A stretch of DNA of 35,347 nt. It comes from Gemmatimonadaceae bacterium (GTDB lineage Bacteria > Gemmatimonadota > Gemmatimonadetes > Gemmatimonadales > Gemmatimonadaceae). The DNA lies in NCBI GenBank assembly GCA_020853635.1, contig JADYYN010000189.1, positions 1 to 35,347 of the forward strand, in the 5' to 3' direction. This document shows, in pieces, positions 8,394 to 16,494 of the stretch. Numbering within the stretch: position 1 is the stretch's first letter; each line of letters begins with the position of its first letter. The position numbers and the translations under genes were made by a program. The notes beneath the pieces were generated by a model. The model made no database searches. It was not told the DNA's origin and saw only the letters and a list, made by a program, of their open reading frames with translations.

Positions 8394-11300
8394 ATGTCTT
8401 CCGTCTTGCGTCTTCCCAGCGTGCTCGCTCTCGCCGCGACCCTCGTCGCCACCTACGGTCCGGCGACGCTCCTCGCCCAGACCCCGTCGGTGGAACTGAC
8501 CGGCGGCCTGCAGCCGCGCACCATCGGCCCCGCAGCGATGTCCGGCCGGTTCGTCGACCTGGCGGTGATGGAAACGTCGCCGTCTGTGTTCTACGCGGCC
8601 GCGTCCACCGGAGGCCTTTGGAAGACCACGAACAACGGCAGCACGTGGACGGTGCACTTCACCAACGAGGGGACACACTCCATCGGCGCGATCGCGCTCA
8701 ACCAGCGCGACACCTCGATCATCTGGCTTGGCTCAGGCGAGCGCGCCAATCGCCAGAGTTCGTCGTGGGGCGACGGCGTGTACCTCTCGCGCGACGGTGG
8801 GCGCACGTGGAAGAACACCGGGCTCCGTGAGTCCGGACACATCGGCCGCATCGTCCTGCATCCCTCGCGACCCGAGGTCGCGTACGTGGCCGCGATGGGG
8901 CAACTCTGGAGCGCCAACAACGAGCGCGGCCTGTACCGCACCGACGACTTCGGTGCGACGTGGAAGCGCCTGCTCTACATCGATGACAACACCGGTGTCG
9001 TGGACGTGGCCATGGACCCGACCGACCCGAACATCCTCTACGCCGCCGCCTACCAGCGCCGTCGCACCGCATTCGGATTCAACGGCGGTGGTCCCGGCAG
9101 TGCGCTCTACAAGTCCACGGATGGTGGCACCACGTGGCGCAATATCACGAAGGGATTGCCGGCCGGTGACTACGGCCGCATCGGCATCGGCATCTTCCGC
9201 GGCGACCCGCGCATCGTGTATGTGAGTGTCGAGCAGGGCCAGCGGTACACCGCGTCGACCGCGTACGAGCAGCCAGAGGCCGGTCTCTACCGCTCCGACG
9301 ACCGCGGCGAGTCGTTCACACAGCAGAGCACGTGGAACCCGCGGCCGATGTACGGCAGTCAGGTCATCGTAGATCCCGTCGATCCGTGCCGGATCTACAT
9401 GATCAACTTCTTCTCGATGTCCACCGATTGCGGCAAGACGTCGCGGCAGATGCGACAGTCGCTGCACGGTGATGATCGCTTCATGTGGATCAACCCCGCG
9501 AACCCGTCGCATCTCATCAAGGCCGACGACGGCGGCATCGGCATCAGCTATGACCGCGCGGTGACGTGGCAGTTCATGGCGCACCTGCCGGTGAGCCAAT
9601 GGTATCGCGTGGCGGTGGACATGCAGAAGCCGTATCGCGTGTACGGTGGCCTGCAAGACAACGGCAGCTGGGCGGGCCCGTCGTCGGTGTATCGCAGCGA
9701 AGGCATCACCAACGCCGATTGGGTGAAGTGGGGCGGCGGCGACGGGTTCTTCAACGTCGTCGACACCAGCGACAACCGCACGCTCTACTCCTCCTCGCAG
9801 TTCCTCGGCCTGTCGCGGATCGACATGCGCACGGGCGAAGAACGCAGCATCCGTCCGGGCGATCCCACCGGTGCCATCGCTGCGCGCCGCAACTGGACCA
9901 CCTGGGGCGATCCCTCGGTGCCGCCGCAGCGCCTTGGCAACGCGATGGCGCCGGCCAACTGGGACGCGCCGATCATCATCTCGCACCACGACACCAAGAC
10001 GCTCTACACCGGCACCAATATCCTGTGGAAGAGCAGCGACCGCGGGAACACATGGACCGCGCTGGGTGACCGCACCACGGGCATCGACCGTCGCACGCTG
10101 CCCATCATGGGCGAACGTCCCACGGCGAGCACGCGCTCGCTCGACGACGGTGTGCCGTACTGGCCCTCGGTGAGCGCCATCGCGGAGTCACCGACGAAGA
10201 AGGGCACGCTTTGGATCGGCACCGACGACGGCAACCTGCAGCGCAGCACCGACGACGGACGCACCTGGACCGAACTCGCTGGCAGTCTCGCGGGGCTCCC
10301 GCGCGGGAGCTGGCTCAACGGCATCGAGCCCTCGCGTCACGTGGACGGCCGCGTGTACGTGGTCGCCAACAACTACCGCAGCGGCGATTTCGCCAACTAC
10401 GTCTACCGCACGGATGACAACGGCCGCACATGGACGCGGATCGACGGTGGGCTGCCGGCCAAGCGCGTGGCGCGCACGCTGCGCGAGGATCCGCGCAACG
10501 CGGACGTCCTCTACCTCGGCACCGAGCTCGGGTTGTTCTGGAGCAACGATCGCGGTGCGACCTGGGCGGAACTCCGCGGTGGAATGCCGCTGATGGCGTT
10601 CAACGACCTCGTGGTGCACCCGCGCGAGCATGACCTCGTGCTGGGCACGCACGCGCGCGGCATCTACATCCTCGATCACGCTCGCACGCTCGCTGAACTC
10701 ACGCCGCGCGTGACGGCTTCGGCGCTGCATGTCTTCTCTTCGCGGCCGGCCGAGCAGATCCGCTACCGGGACGCGATCGGACATGTGGGAGAGATCTTCT
10801 TCACCGGAGAGAACGCGCCGGCCGGTGGCATCATCGACTTCTGGTCGAAGACGCCGGGCGTGGCTCGGCTCGCCTTCAAGGACGCCGGTGGACGCACGGT
10901 GGCGGAGATGCAGATGAATGCACGCGCTGGTGTGAATCGCGCGGTGTGGAACCTCAGCTACTCCGAGACCGGTGCACCGGTGGAGCGTGCGCCGAGCGGG
11001 CCGTTCGTGCTGCCGGGCACGTACAAGGTGGAAGTGCGCGTCGGCGCGAACGCCGCCGCGGCAGCGAGCAGCTCCGTCGCCACAGGCTCCATCGAGGTCC
11101 GCGATGACCCGCGCATCGTAGTGGCTGCCGATGTGCGTCGCGCGTGGGACGCGGACATGCGGTCTCTGGCCACGTTGCGCGGCGAGAGCCGCGCGCTGGC
11201 GGGTCGTGCGAGCGCGGCACTGCGCGCGCTGGCGAACGATGCACCGGCCGCGCGGCGCGCCACGCTCGCGGAGTTCGCACGGCAAACGGGGGAACTGGCG

Positions 11301-11438
11301 TCCCGCGCGCAGCGGCTCTACGGGGATGTGAACGGTGCCATCGGCCCACTCACAGGTCTGCAGGCCGAGCAGAAGGCCTACTACACGCGGATGGTCGGCG
11401 AACTCACGCGCGAGATGGCGGCGGCAGACGTGCGCTGA
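8394..11438 (+). CDS. Secreted Asp-box (sortilin/VPS10-like, BNR) beta-propeller protein
   Basis: Large exported protein of 1014 residues. A clear Sec signal peptide covers about residues 1-29, ending in LLAQ. At least nine Asp boxes mark propeller blades: TTNNGSTW, SRDGGRTW, TDDFGATW, STDGGTTW, SDDRGESF, SSDRGNTW, STDDGRTW, TDDNGRTW and SNDRGATW. The number suggests two propellers or one ten-bladed VPS10-like ring. After about residue 780 there is a beta-rich region (IDFWSKTPGVARLAFKDAGG, then FVLPGTYKVEVRVG) like FlgD/Ig-type domains, then an Ala/Arg-rich helical end. Proteins like this are often labelled glycosyl hydrolase, but no catalytic residues can be assigned. I chose the ATG at 8394 because it begins the signal peptide; the longer open frame upstream is shadow. 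The 3' end overlaps the convergent kinase gene by 58 bp. Confidence 0.9.
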   Translation: MSSVLRLPSVLALAATLVATYGPATLLAQTPSVELTGGLQPRTIGPAAMSGRFVDLAVMETSPSVFYAAASTGGLWKTTNNGSTWTVHFTNEGTHSIGAIALNQRDTSIIWLGSGERANRQSSSWGDGVYLSRDGGRTWKNTGLRESGHIGRIVLHPSRPEVAYVAAMGQLWSANNERGLYRTDDFGATWKRLLYIDDNTGVVDVAMDPTDPNILYAAAYQRRRTAFGFNGGGPGSALYKSTDGGTTWRNITKGLPAGDYGRIGIGIFRGDPRIVYVSVEQGQRYTASTAYEQPEAGLYRSDDRGESFTQQSTWNPRPMYGSQVIVDPVDPCRIYMINFFSMSTDCGKTSRQMRQSLHGDDRFMWINPANPSHLIKADDGGIGISYDRAVTWQFMAHLPVSQWYRVAVDMQKPYRVYGGLQDNGSWAGPSSVYRSEGITNADWVKWGGGDGFFNVVDTSDNRTLYSSSQFLGLSRIDMRTGEERSIRPGDPTGAIAARRNWTTWGDPSVPPQRLGNAMAPANWDAPIIISHHDTKTLYTGTNILWKSSDRGNTWTALGDRTTGIDRRTLPIMGERPTASTRSLDDGVPYWPSVSAIAESPTKKGTLWIGTDDGNLQRSTDDGRTWTELAGSLAGLPRGSWLNGIEPSRHVDGRVYVVANNYRSGDFANYVYRTDDNGRTWTRIDGGLPAKRVARTLREDPRNADVLYLGTELGLFWSNDRGATWAELRGGMPLMAFNDLVVHPREHDLVLGTHARGIYILDHARTLAELTPRVTASALHVFSSRPAEQIRYRDAIGHVGEIFFTGENAPAGGIIDFWSKTPGVARLAFKDAGGRTVAEMQMNARAGVNRAVWNLSYSETGAPVERAPSGPFVLPGTYKVEVRVGANAAAAASSSVATGSIEVRDDPRIVVAADVRRAWDADMRSLATLRGESRALAGRASAALRALANDAPAARRATLAEFARQTGELASRAQRLYGDVNGAIGPLTGLQAEQKAYYTRMVGELTREMAAADVR

Positions 11439-13222
11439 GGTGGGAGCGGGTAGGGGGCGGCGTCGACGTTGATCTTCGTCGTCCCCACCTTCCCGTCGAC
11501 GCGCGCGGCGACGAGCACCTGACCCGATTTGAGTGCGGTGAGCACGCCGTCTACCGAGATCGCGGCGATGCCGGGGTCCGAGACGTCCCAGCGAACGGGG
11601 TACCCTTCCAAAGGGTGCCCCTTCGTGTTCTCGGGCGTCGCCGCAAGCCGCATGCGCTCACCCATCGTCAGTCGCGGCGCCGGCGCGGTGATGCTCACGG
11701 CGGCGATCATCGCATGCGTCACGCGCAGCGTAAGCGTCGACTGCGCGCCGCCGGTCCGCGCGGTGATCTCGCAGGTGCCCTCGGAGCGGACGTGCAACTT
11801 CCCTGCTCCGTCCACGGCGGCGATGCTCGGGGCCGAGCTGCTCCACGCCACAAGCCGTGGATCCGCGATCAGTCCCGCCGCCTCACCCGTGTTCACCGAG
11901 AGCGGAATGCGGTCGCCGACCTCCACGGTGGTCAGACGCGGCATGATGGCGAGTTGACGCACCCCGGCACGCGTGATGGTGACGGTCAGCGACGCGCGAG
12001 GCGCGGCGTCGCGCGGCACGTCCGCGTCGCTGTCCACCACGGTCGCGGTGATCGTCGCGCGTCCCGTACCCACCGCGGTAACGCGTCCGCCCGCGGAGAC
12101 TCTCGCGATCGTGGGCGCTGACGACTCCCACACCACTCCTGCGTGCGGCACCGCGGCCCCCTTGTCATCGCGCACGTCTGGGACGAGATCGAGCGTGTCG
12201 TCGATCGTCATGGTCCCGGCGTGCGTGTGCAGCGCGATGGAGAGTTCGCTGAGCGACGGGAGCACCGCCGTGGGCGCCGAGGGGACGCGTGTCGCGGGCA
12301 GGGCCGCCGACGCGCGTACGTCGTGCGAACTCGTGGCGAGCCGCACCAGCGAGGCGCGTACCGGGTCGTTGGGGCCAAGCGTGAGCTCCGGCAACGCGGC
12401 AATGGCGTCGGACACGGAGGCGAATCGTTCGTCGGCCTGACGCGCGAGCATCCCGTGCACGGTGTGCGCGATGGTACCCGCCGCGTCCGGGCGTTTCGCA
12501 TCGACCGGCACGAAGGGCTCGTGCACCATCTTCCATACGATCTGCATGAGTGAGTCGCCGACGAAGGGCGGCGCACCCGTGAGCAGCTCGTACGCGACCA
12601 CGCCGAGTGCGTATTGATCGGCCGCGCCAGTGAGCGGTTCGGCGGCGCACTGCTCGGGGCTCATGTAGGACGGCGTGCCGACGGTCTGTCCGATCTGTGT
12701 CTTGCCCGGCTGTTCACTGAGGCGTGCAATGCCGAAGTCCGCCACGACGGCGTCGCCGTGTTCATCGAGCAGGATGTTTGCGGGTTTGATGTCGCGGTGG
12801 ATCACCCCGCGGCGGTGCGCGGCGTCGAGGGCCGCACCCACCTGCGTGAGGATGGCGCGGACCTGCGGCACGCTCAGCGGGCCGTGCTGCGCGAGGATCT
12901 CGTCGAGCGCGCGCCCCGCGACGTACTTCATGACGAAGAACAGCAGGTCGCCGGCGCGATCGACCGCGTAGATGGGGATGATGTGCGGATGGGACAGCGC
13001 GGCGGCCACGCGCGCCTCCTGCACGAAGCGCTCGGCCATGCCTTCCACGGCCATGAGCTGCGGGGCCATGACCTTGATGGCGACCGGACGGTCGAGCGCA
13101 CACTCGCGCGCGAGGAAGACCGTGGCCATGCCGCCGCGGCCCAACTCGTGGGAGATGTCGTAGCGCCCCGCCGTGGCGACCCGGAGGCGCTCGAGCAGGT
13201 CGCTGGGTGCAGCTGTGGTCAC
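11381..13222 (-). CDS. Hanks-type Ser/Thr kinase fused to three Ig-like (Big_2) domains
   Basis: Protein of 613 residues. The kinase domain spans about residues 20-275: glycine loop LGRGGMATV, VAIK with Lys50, HRDIKPANIL with catalytic Asp144, DFGIAR with Asp162, and the GTPSYMSPEQ activation segment, so it should be active. After a 55-residue linker come three Ig-like repeats at about 331-427, 428-510 and 511-590, each with the Big_2 pattern WxSSAPxIAxV...G.V.A...G.A.I.A (VVWESSAPTIARV, VAWSSSAPSIAAV, VRWDVSDPGIAAI). I see no hydrophobic segment long enough for a membrane helix and no signal peptide, so the Ig domains should be cytoplasmic, which is odd. The GTG start at 13222 has a GGAGGG SD. 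A secreted six-bladed propeller gene lies 69 bp upstream on the same strand. Confidence 0.92.
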   Translation of the reverse strand: MTTAAPSDLLERLRVATAGRYDISHELGRGGMATVFLARECALDRPVAIKVMAPQLMAVEGMAERFVQEARVAAALSHPHIIPIYAVDRAGDLLFFVMKYVAGRALDEILAQHGPLSVPQVRAILTQVGAALDAAHRRGVIHRDIKPANILLDEHGDAVVADFGIARLSEQPGKTQIGQTVGTPSYMSPEQCAAEPLTGAADQYALGVVAYELLTGAPPFVGDSLMQIVWKMVHEPFVPVDAKRPDAAGTIAHTVHGMLARQADERFASVSDAIAALPELTLGPNDPVRASLVRLATSSHDVRASAALPATRVPSAPTAVLPSLSELSIALHTHAGTMTIDDTLDLVPDVRDDKGAAVPHAGVVWESSAPTIARVSAGGRVTAVGTGRATITATVVDSDADVPRDAAPRASLTVTITRAGVRQLAIMPRLTTVEVGDRIPLSVNTGEAAGLIADPRLVAWSSSAPSIAAVDGAGKLHVRSEGTCEITARTGGAQSTLTLRVTHAMIAAVSITAPAPRLTMGERMRLAATPENTKGHPLEGYPVRWDVSDPGIAAISVDGVLTALKSGQVLVAARVDGKVGTTKINVDAAPYPLPPQRTSAAAISRVSSPTIRV

Positions 13223-13291
13223 GGGGAACCCTCCGAACTTGGTATCGGCGGGAGGGCGACCGCACTTGAGACCTGCGGGCGATTCACCCGT

Positions 13292-14428
13292 TCAGCGTCG
13301 GGGCACCATGGGCCAGCCGCGGAGGGTCAGCGTGAAGGTCCGCACGCGCGGGATGTCGTCGTCGCTCCACGAATCGTAGACACCGATCGTCGCATCATCG
13401 AGGACGTAGGTCGCCGGGAGATCGAAGCGCTGCCGACTGATCACGCGCCATGTCTTTGTGTCGATGACCTCGATCATGGTGTCGTAATAGCGGTCGCGTC
13501 GCAGAATCTCACTCGCGCTGCGTCCTTCGATGATGCGTTCGGGGCCGAGTGCGCGGGCCCAGTTCGGATCTTCGATCAACGCGATCACCCACAGCAGTCC
13601 GTTCGCATCCTCCCACACATCCTGCAGCTCGGTACTCGGCTTCTCGTGCGGCGAGGGCGCGCGATCGCCCTCCCCCGCGGTGAACCACGACGAATGCCCC
13701 ACGTAGTTCCGCAGCGGCCGACCGTCGGCGTCCCATCGGTGGATGACGTAGGCTCCGAACCCGGCAACGGACCATAGCCCGCCGTCTCGCGCCGGGTGCG
13801 GCTGCTGCCAGCGTATGAATCCGAATCGCGACACGAGCTGATCGGCGGTGCCCATCGACCCGATCCGTTTTCCATCGCGGCCATACCGCTGCAGTGCGGC
13901 GCTGCGCCCGTCCGCCCCCGCGATGCCGCCCGAGAGCGCGATGCCGCCGCCGAATGCGCTGGCGTAGGGCGCGTTGATCGGCGGATCGAGACGCACTTCG
14001 CGGACGACGCCGCTCGTCGGTCTGACGACAGACAACCGAGCGTTCACGACATCCACGAGGTAGACGGAGTCGCCTTGGACGAATCCGGCGCGCACGAACT
14101 GGAACTCGCGCGGACCTGCACCGAATCGTCCGACGGTCCGCACGTATCGGCCACGGGCATCGAAGAAGCGAGGCGCCTGGTCCTCTCGGCCGCCACCCGC
14201 CAGCACGAGGGATCCGGATGGCATACGAAGGACCACGTTGGGGTAGCCGCCCAGGATCCCCGGGCCGTCGTCGTCACCGATGGAGATCGAGGGCTTCACC
14301 TCGATACGACATCGTGGGCAGGCGACGTTCGGTGAGAGATGCGTGACCGGGATCGGCGACTGCGTCTCGCCGATCGTGCTTCCGAGCGCGAGGAGTACCA
14401 AGACGACGAGAGCGGTAGAAGATCGCAT
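13292..14428 (-). CDS. Secreted six-bladed beta-propeller protein
   Basis: Protein of 378 residues with an N-terminal signal peptide (about residues 1-22, STALVVLVLLALGSTIGE then TQ). The mature part carries the signature VGRFGAGPREFQFVRAG (around residue 100), the G-x-G-x-GP-x-EF motif of NHL/6-bladed propellers of the BF3886 kind, with further Asp- and Gly-rich strand repeats such as GDSVYLVDVVNARLSVV. A CPRC pair lies near residues 37-40 of the precursor. No enzyme motif is visible; such proteins are taken to be periplasmic or surface ligand-binding scaffolds. A near-perfect inverted repeat abuts the ATG at 14428. The Ig-domain kinase gene follows 69 bp downstream. The same type of gene precedes the second kinase at the end of the window. 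Confidence 0.85.
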   Translation of the reverse strand: MRSSTALVVLVLLALGSTIGETQSPIPVTHLSPNVACPRCRIEVKPSISIGDDDGPGILGGYPNVVLRMPSGSLVLAGGGREDQAPRFFDARGRYVRTVGRFGAGPREFQFVRAGFVQGDSVYLVDVVNARLSVVRPTSGVVREVRLDPPINAPYASAFGGGIALSGGIAGADGRSAALQRYGRDGKRIGSMGTADQLVSRFGFIRWQQPHPARDGGLWSVAGFGAYVIHRWDADGRPLRNYVGHSSWFTAGEGDRAPSPHEKPSTELQDVWEDANGLLWVIALIEDPNWARALGPERIIEGRSASEILRRDRYYDTMIEVIDTKTWRVISRQRFDLPATYVLDDATIGVYDSWSDDDIPRVRTFTLTLRGWPMVPRR

Positions 14429-14429
14429 G

Positions 14430-14454
14430 GTGGTACGCTGGTCCAGCGCACCAC
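14430..14454. promoter_or_regulatory. 25-bp inverted repeat abutting a start codon in a divergent promoter region
   Basis: Arm GTGGTACGCTGG (14430-14441), one central T, then CCAGCGCACCAC (14443-14454). The arms pair at 11 of 12 positions. It sits one base outside the ATG of the propeller gene (14428-14426 on the minus strand), in the 100-bp gap to the divergent gene at 14529. It could be a dimeric repressor operator or an mRNA hairpin limiting initiation. No T-run follows, so a terminator is unlikely. Confidence 0.6.
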
Positions 14455-14528
14455 GATCGGCAAGTTTGCGGACTCCCTGTGAGGAAATCCCGCATTCCGC
14501 CCCCCGCCCCGTCGTCTCATCTTAGGGG

Positions 14529-15515
14529 ATGGCCCGCCTCCACGTCCTCGAGCCGGCCCCGGCACGCGATGCGCTCTGGACCGCCGGGCGCGCAGCTGGG
14601 ATCGTCGGGCTCGCCGCACTGATCGTGACACTGGTGTGGTCGCCGCGGATCGCATTGCTGACCCTTTGGAACATTGCGGTGCCGCTGCTGCCGGCCACGT
14701 TCTTCCTCTCGCCGGCGCTGTGGCGCGGGGTCTGCCCCTTGGCGACGCTCAACGCGTGGGGCAATCGCGTGGGGACGCCGCGCCTGCTGACCGAACGCGA
14801 GACGTGGTGGTTCGGCGTGGGAGGCCTCGTGCTGTTCCATCTCATCGTGCCGGCACGTCATCTGTCACTCAACACCGACGGCCCGCTGCTCGCCTCCACG
14901 CTGCTGGCGATCGGCGCGATCGCGCTCGCGTGCGGTGCGCTGTTCACGTCGCGCAGCGCCTTCTGCAACGCGCTCTGCCCCGTGGCGCCCGTCGAGCGGC
15001 TCTATGGGCAGGCCCCGCTGCTGCGCGTCCCGCGGGGTCGCTGTGCGACCTGTGACGTGTGCACGCCGCGCGGCTGCCTCGATCTCGCGGGGCCGAAGGC
15101 GATGCGGCAACTGATCGGCACGGCGCGCCATGACCGGCAGTGGCTGCGCACACCGTTCGGCGTGTTCGCGGCGGCGCTGCCGGGATTCATCATCGCCCAT
15201 GCGCTGCTCCCCGACACGCGCGGCACCGATGCCATCGTGGTGTACGCCACGACCCTCGGCGCGTCGCTGGCGAGCTACCTCACCGTCATCGGCGTGGTCA
15301 CGGTGCTGCGCACACCAGCGCTGGGCGCCGTCGCCGGGCTCGCCACCATCAGCGGCGCGCTGTACTACTGGTTCGCCTCGGCCACGGTCGCCGCGGCGCT
15401 CGGCGCGCCACCGGTGGTGGTCCCGTTGGTGCGCGCGACCGCGATCGCGCTGCTGACATGGTGGATGTCGCAGGTCAGTCGGCCGCTGCAACACGCCGCG
15501 CCACTTCCGCACTGA
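14529..15515 (+). CDS. NapH/NosR-like membrane protein with Fe-S cysteine motifs
   Basis: Integral membrane protein of 328 residues with about seven to eight hydrophobic helices. Cysteine motifs lie between helices: RGVCPLATLN (Cys69), FCNALCP (Cys146, Cys150) and CATCDVCTPRGC (Cys172, Cys175, Cys178, Cys183). The FCxxxCP element resembles WCGYLCP of the NapH/NosR/CcoG polyferredoxin family; the last cluster is ferredoxin-like, but its final spacing is x4 rather than the usual x3. Binding of one or two [4Fe-4S] clusters and a role in membrane electron transfer are inferred. No partner reductase genes are adjacent. The start is ATG at 14529 with TTAGGGG directly before it, too close for a standard SD; a leaderless transcript with CATCTT as a -10 is possible. 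The next gene starts 71 bp downstream. Confidence 0.72.
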   Translation: MARLHVLEPAPARDALWTAGRAAGIVGLAALIVTLVWSPRIALLTLWNIAVPLLPATFFLSPALWRGVCPLATLNAWGNRVGTPRLLTERETWWFGVGGLVLFHLIVPARHLSLNTDGPLLASTLLAIGAIALACGALFTSRSAFCNALCPVAPVERLYGQAPLLRVPRGRCATCDVCTPRGCLDLAGPKAMRQLIGTARHDRQWLRTPFGVFAAALPGFIIAHALLPDTRGTDAIVVYATTLGASLASYLTVIGVVTVLRTPALGAVAGLATISGALYYWFASATVAAALGAPPVVVPLVRATAIALLTWWMSQVSRPLQHAAPLPH

Positions 15516-15586
15516 CTGACGTCGTCGCGGCGATTCCCTTACGGCTATCCCGCGACGCGCATCCGAGATTGGGCACGGAGGTCATC

Positions 15587-16444
15587 ATGCGTGCCCTGAT
15601 CATCGTCGGCATCCTCTGCGTCACGATCCTCGTCGCACTCGGCGTCTACGCCGCGCTCCCGAGCTCGAACCTCGAAGCGGAGTACCGGAGCACCCGACGC
15701 AGCATCCTGCGCGACACCGCGGCCCCACCCTTGCTCCTCGACACCGACACCGATTTCATCCGGCTGCCCGCACCGGTGCAGCGGTACCTTCGCGTGAGCG
15801 GCGCCCTCGGGCGCCCGCGCGTCGTGAACTTCCGCGCCCACATGCACGGCGAGATCCGCAGTGGCCCCAACGACCCGTGGATGACATTCACGGCTGAGCA
15901 GCTTAACCTCGTGCAGGAGCCCACGCGACTCTTCTTCATGCGGGCGCGGATGTTCGGCATCCCGACGCAGATCTATCATCGCTTCATGGGCCCATCGGCG
16001 ACCATGCGCGTGCGGCTGCTCCGGCTGTTCACGGTCGTGGACGCGAAAGGACCGGAGATGGACATCAGCGAGACCGTCACGCTGTTCAACGACCTATGCA
16101 TCCTCGCGCCGGGCGCGTTGGTCTCGCCGACGATCACTTGGGACGAAGTCAATGAGACCCATGTGCGCGCAACGTTCACCAACGCGGGGCGTCAGGTACG
16201 CGCGCTCATCCGGTTCAGTGCGGCTGGCGACCTGATCGATTTCCGTTCGGAGGACCGCCTGCAGATCGACACCGACGGCACACACTACACCAAGGCCGGG
16301 TGGTCGACGCCCATGTCCGCCCACGGACTGCTCGGCGCGCATCGTCTCGGGGTCCGCGGCGAGGGACGCTGGCACACGCCATCAGGGGACTATGCGTACA
16401 TCCGGCTGACGTTCGACTCGGTGGCGTACAACGTGTCGCAGTGA
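15587..16444 (+). CDS. DUF6544-like membrane-anchored protein
   Basis: Protein of 285 residues. One N-terminal hydrophobic segment (about residues 3-25) acts as anchor or uncleaved signal. The rest matches the pattern I know from DUF6544-type proteins: LPAPVQRYLRVSGALG, then WMTFTAEQLNL, FFMRARMFGIP, and a C-terminal SGDYAYIRLTFDSVAYN. These proteins have no assigned function; the fold looks beta-rich, possibly lipid- or polymer-binding (inference). The ATG at 15587 has a strong SD (GGAGG, 6-7 nt upstream); the open frame reaching upstream is shadow of the preceding membrane-protein gene. It lies between the Fe-S membrane protein and the NagB-LmbE gene on the same strand, but no functional link is evident. 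Confidence 0.75.
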   Translation: MRALIIVGILCVTILVALGVYAALPSSNLEAEYRSTRRSILRDTAAPPLLLDTDTDFIRLPAPVQRYLRVSGALGRPRVVNFRAHMHGEIRSGPNDPWMTFTAEQLNLVQEPTRLFFMRARMFGIPTQIYHRFMGPSATMRVRLLRLFTVVDAKGPEMDISETVTLFNDLCILAPGALVSPTITWDEVNETHVRATFTNAGRQVRALIRFSAAGDLIDFRSEDRLQIDTDGTHYTKAGWSTPMSAHGLLGAHRLGVRGEGRWHTPSGDYAYIRLTFDSVAYNVSQ

Positions 16445-16494
16445 GCGCGGAATCAAGCCTCGACGCACGCCCCGCCCGGCCCCAGATTCCACGC

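Noticed and set aside
8394-11438. Calling the Asp-box protein a glycosidase or sialidase
   Set aside because: Asp boxes show only the propeller fold; no arginine triad or other catalytic set could be identified.
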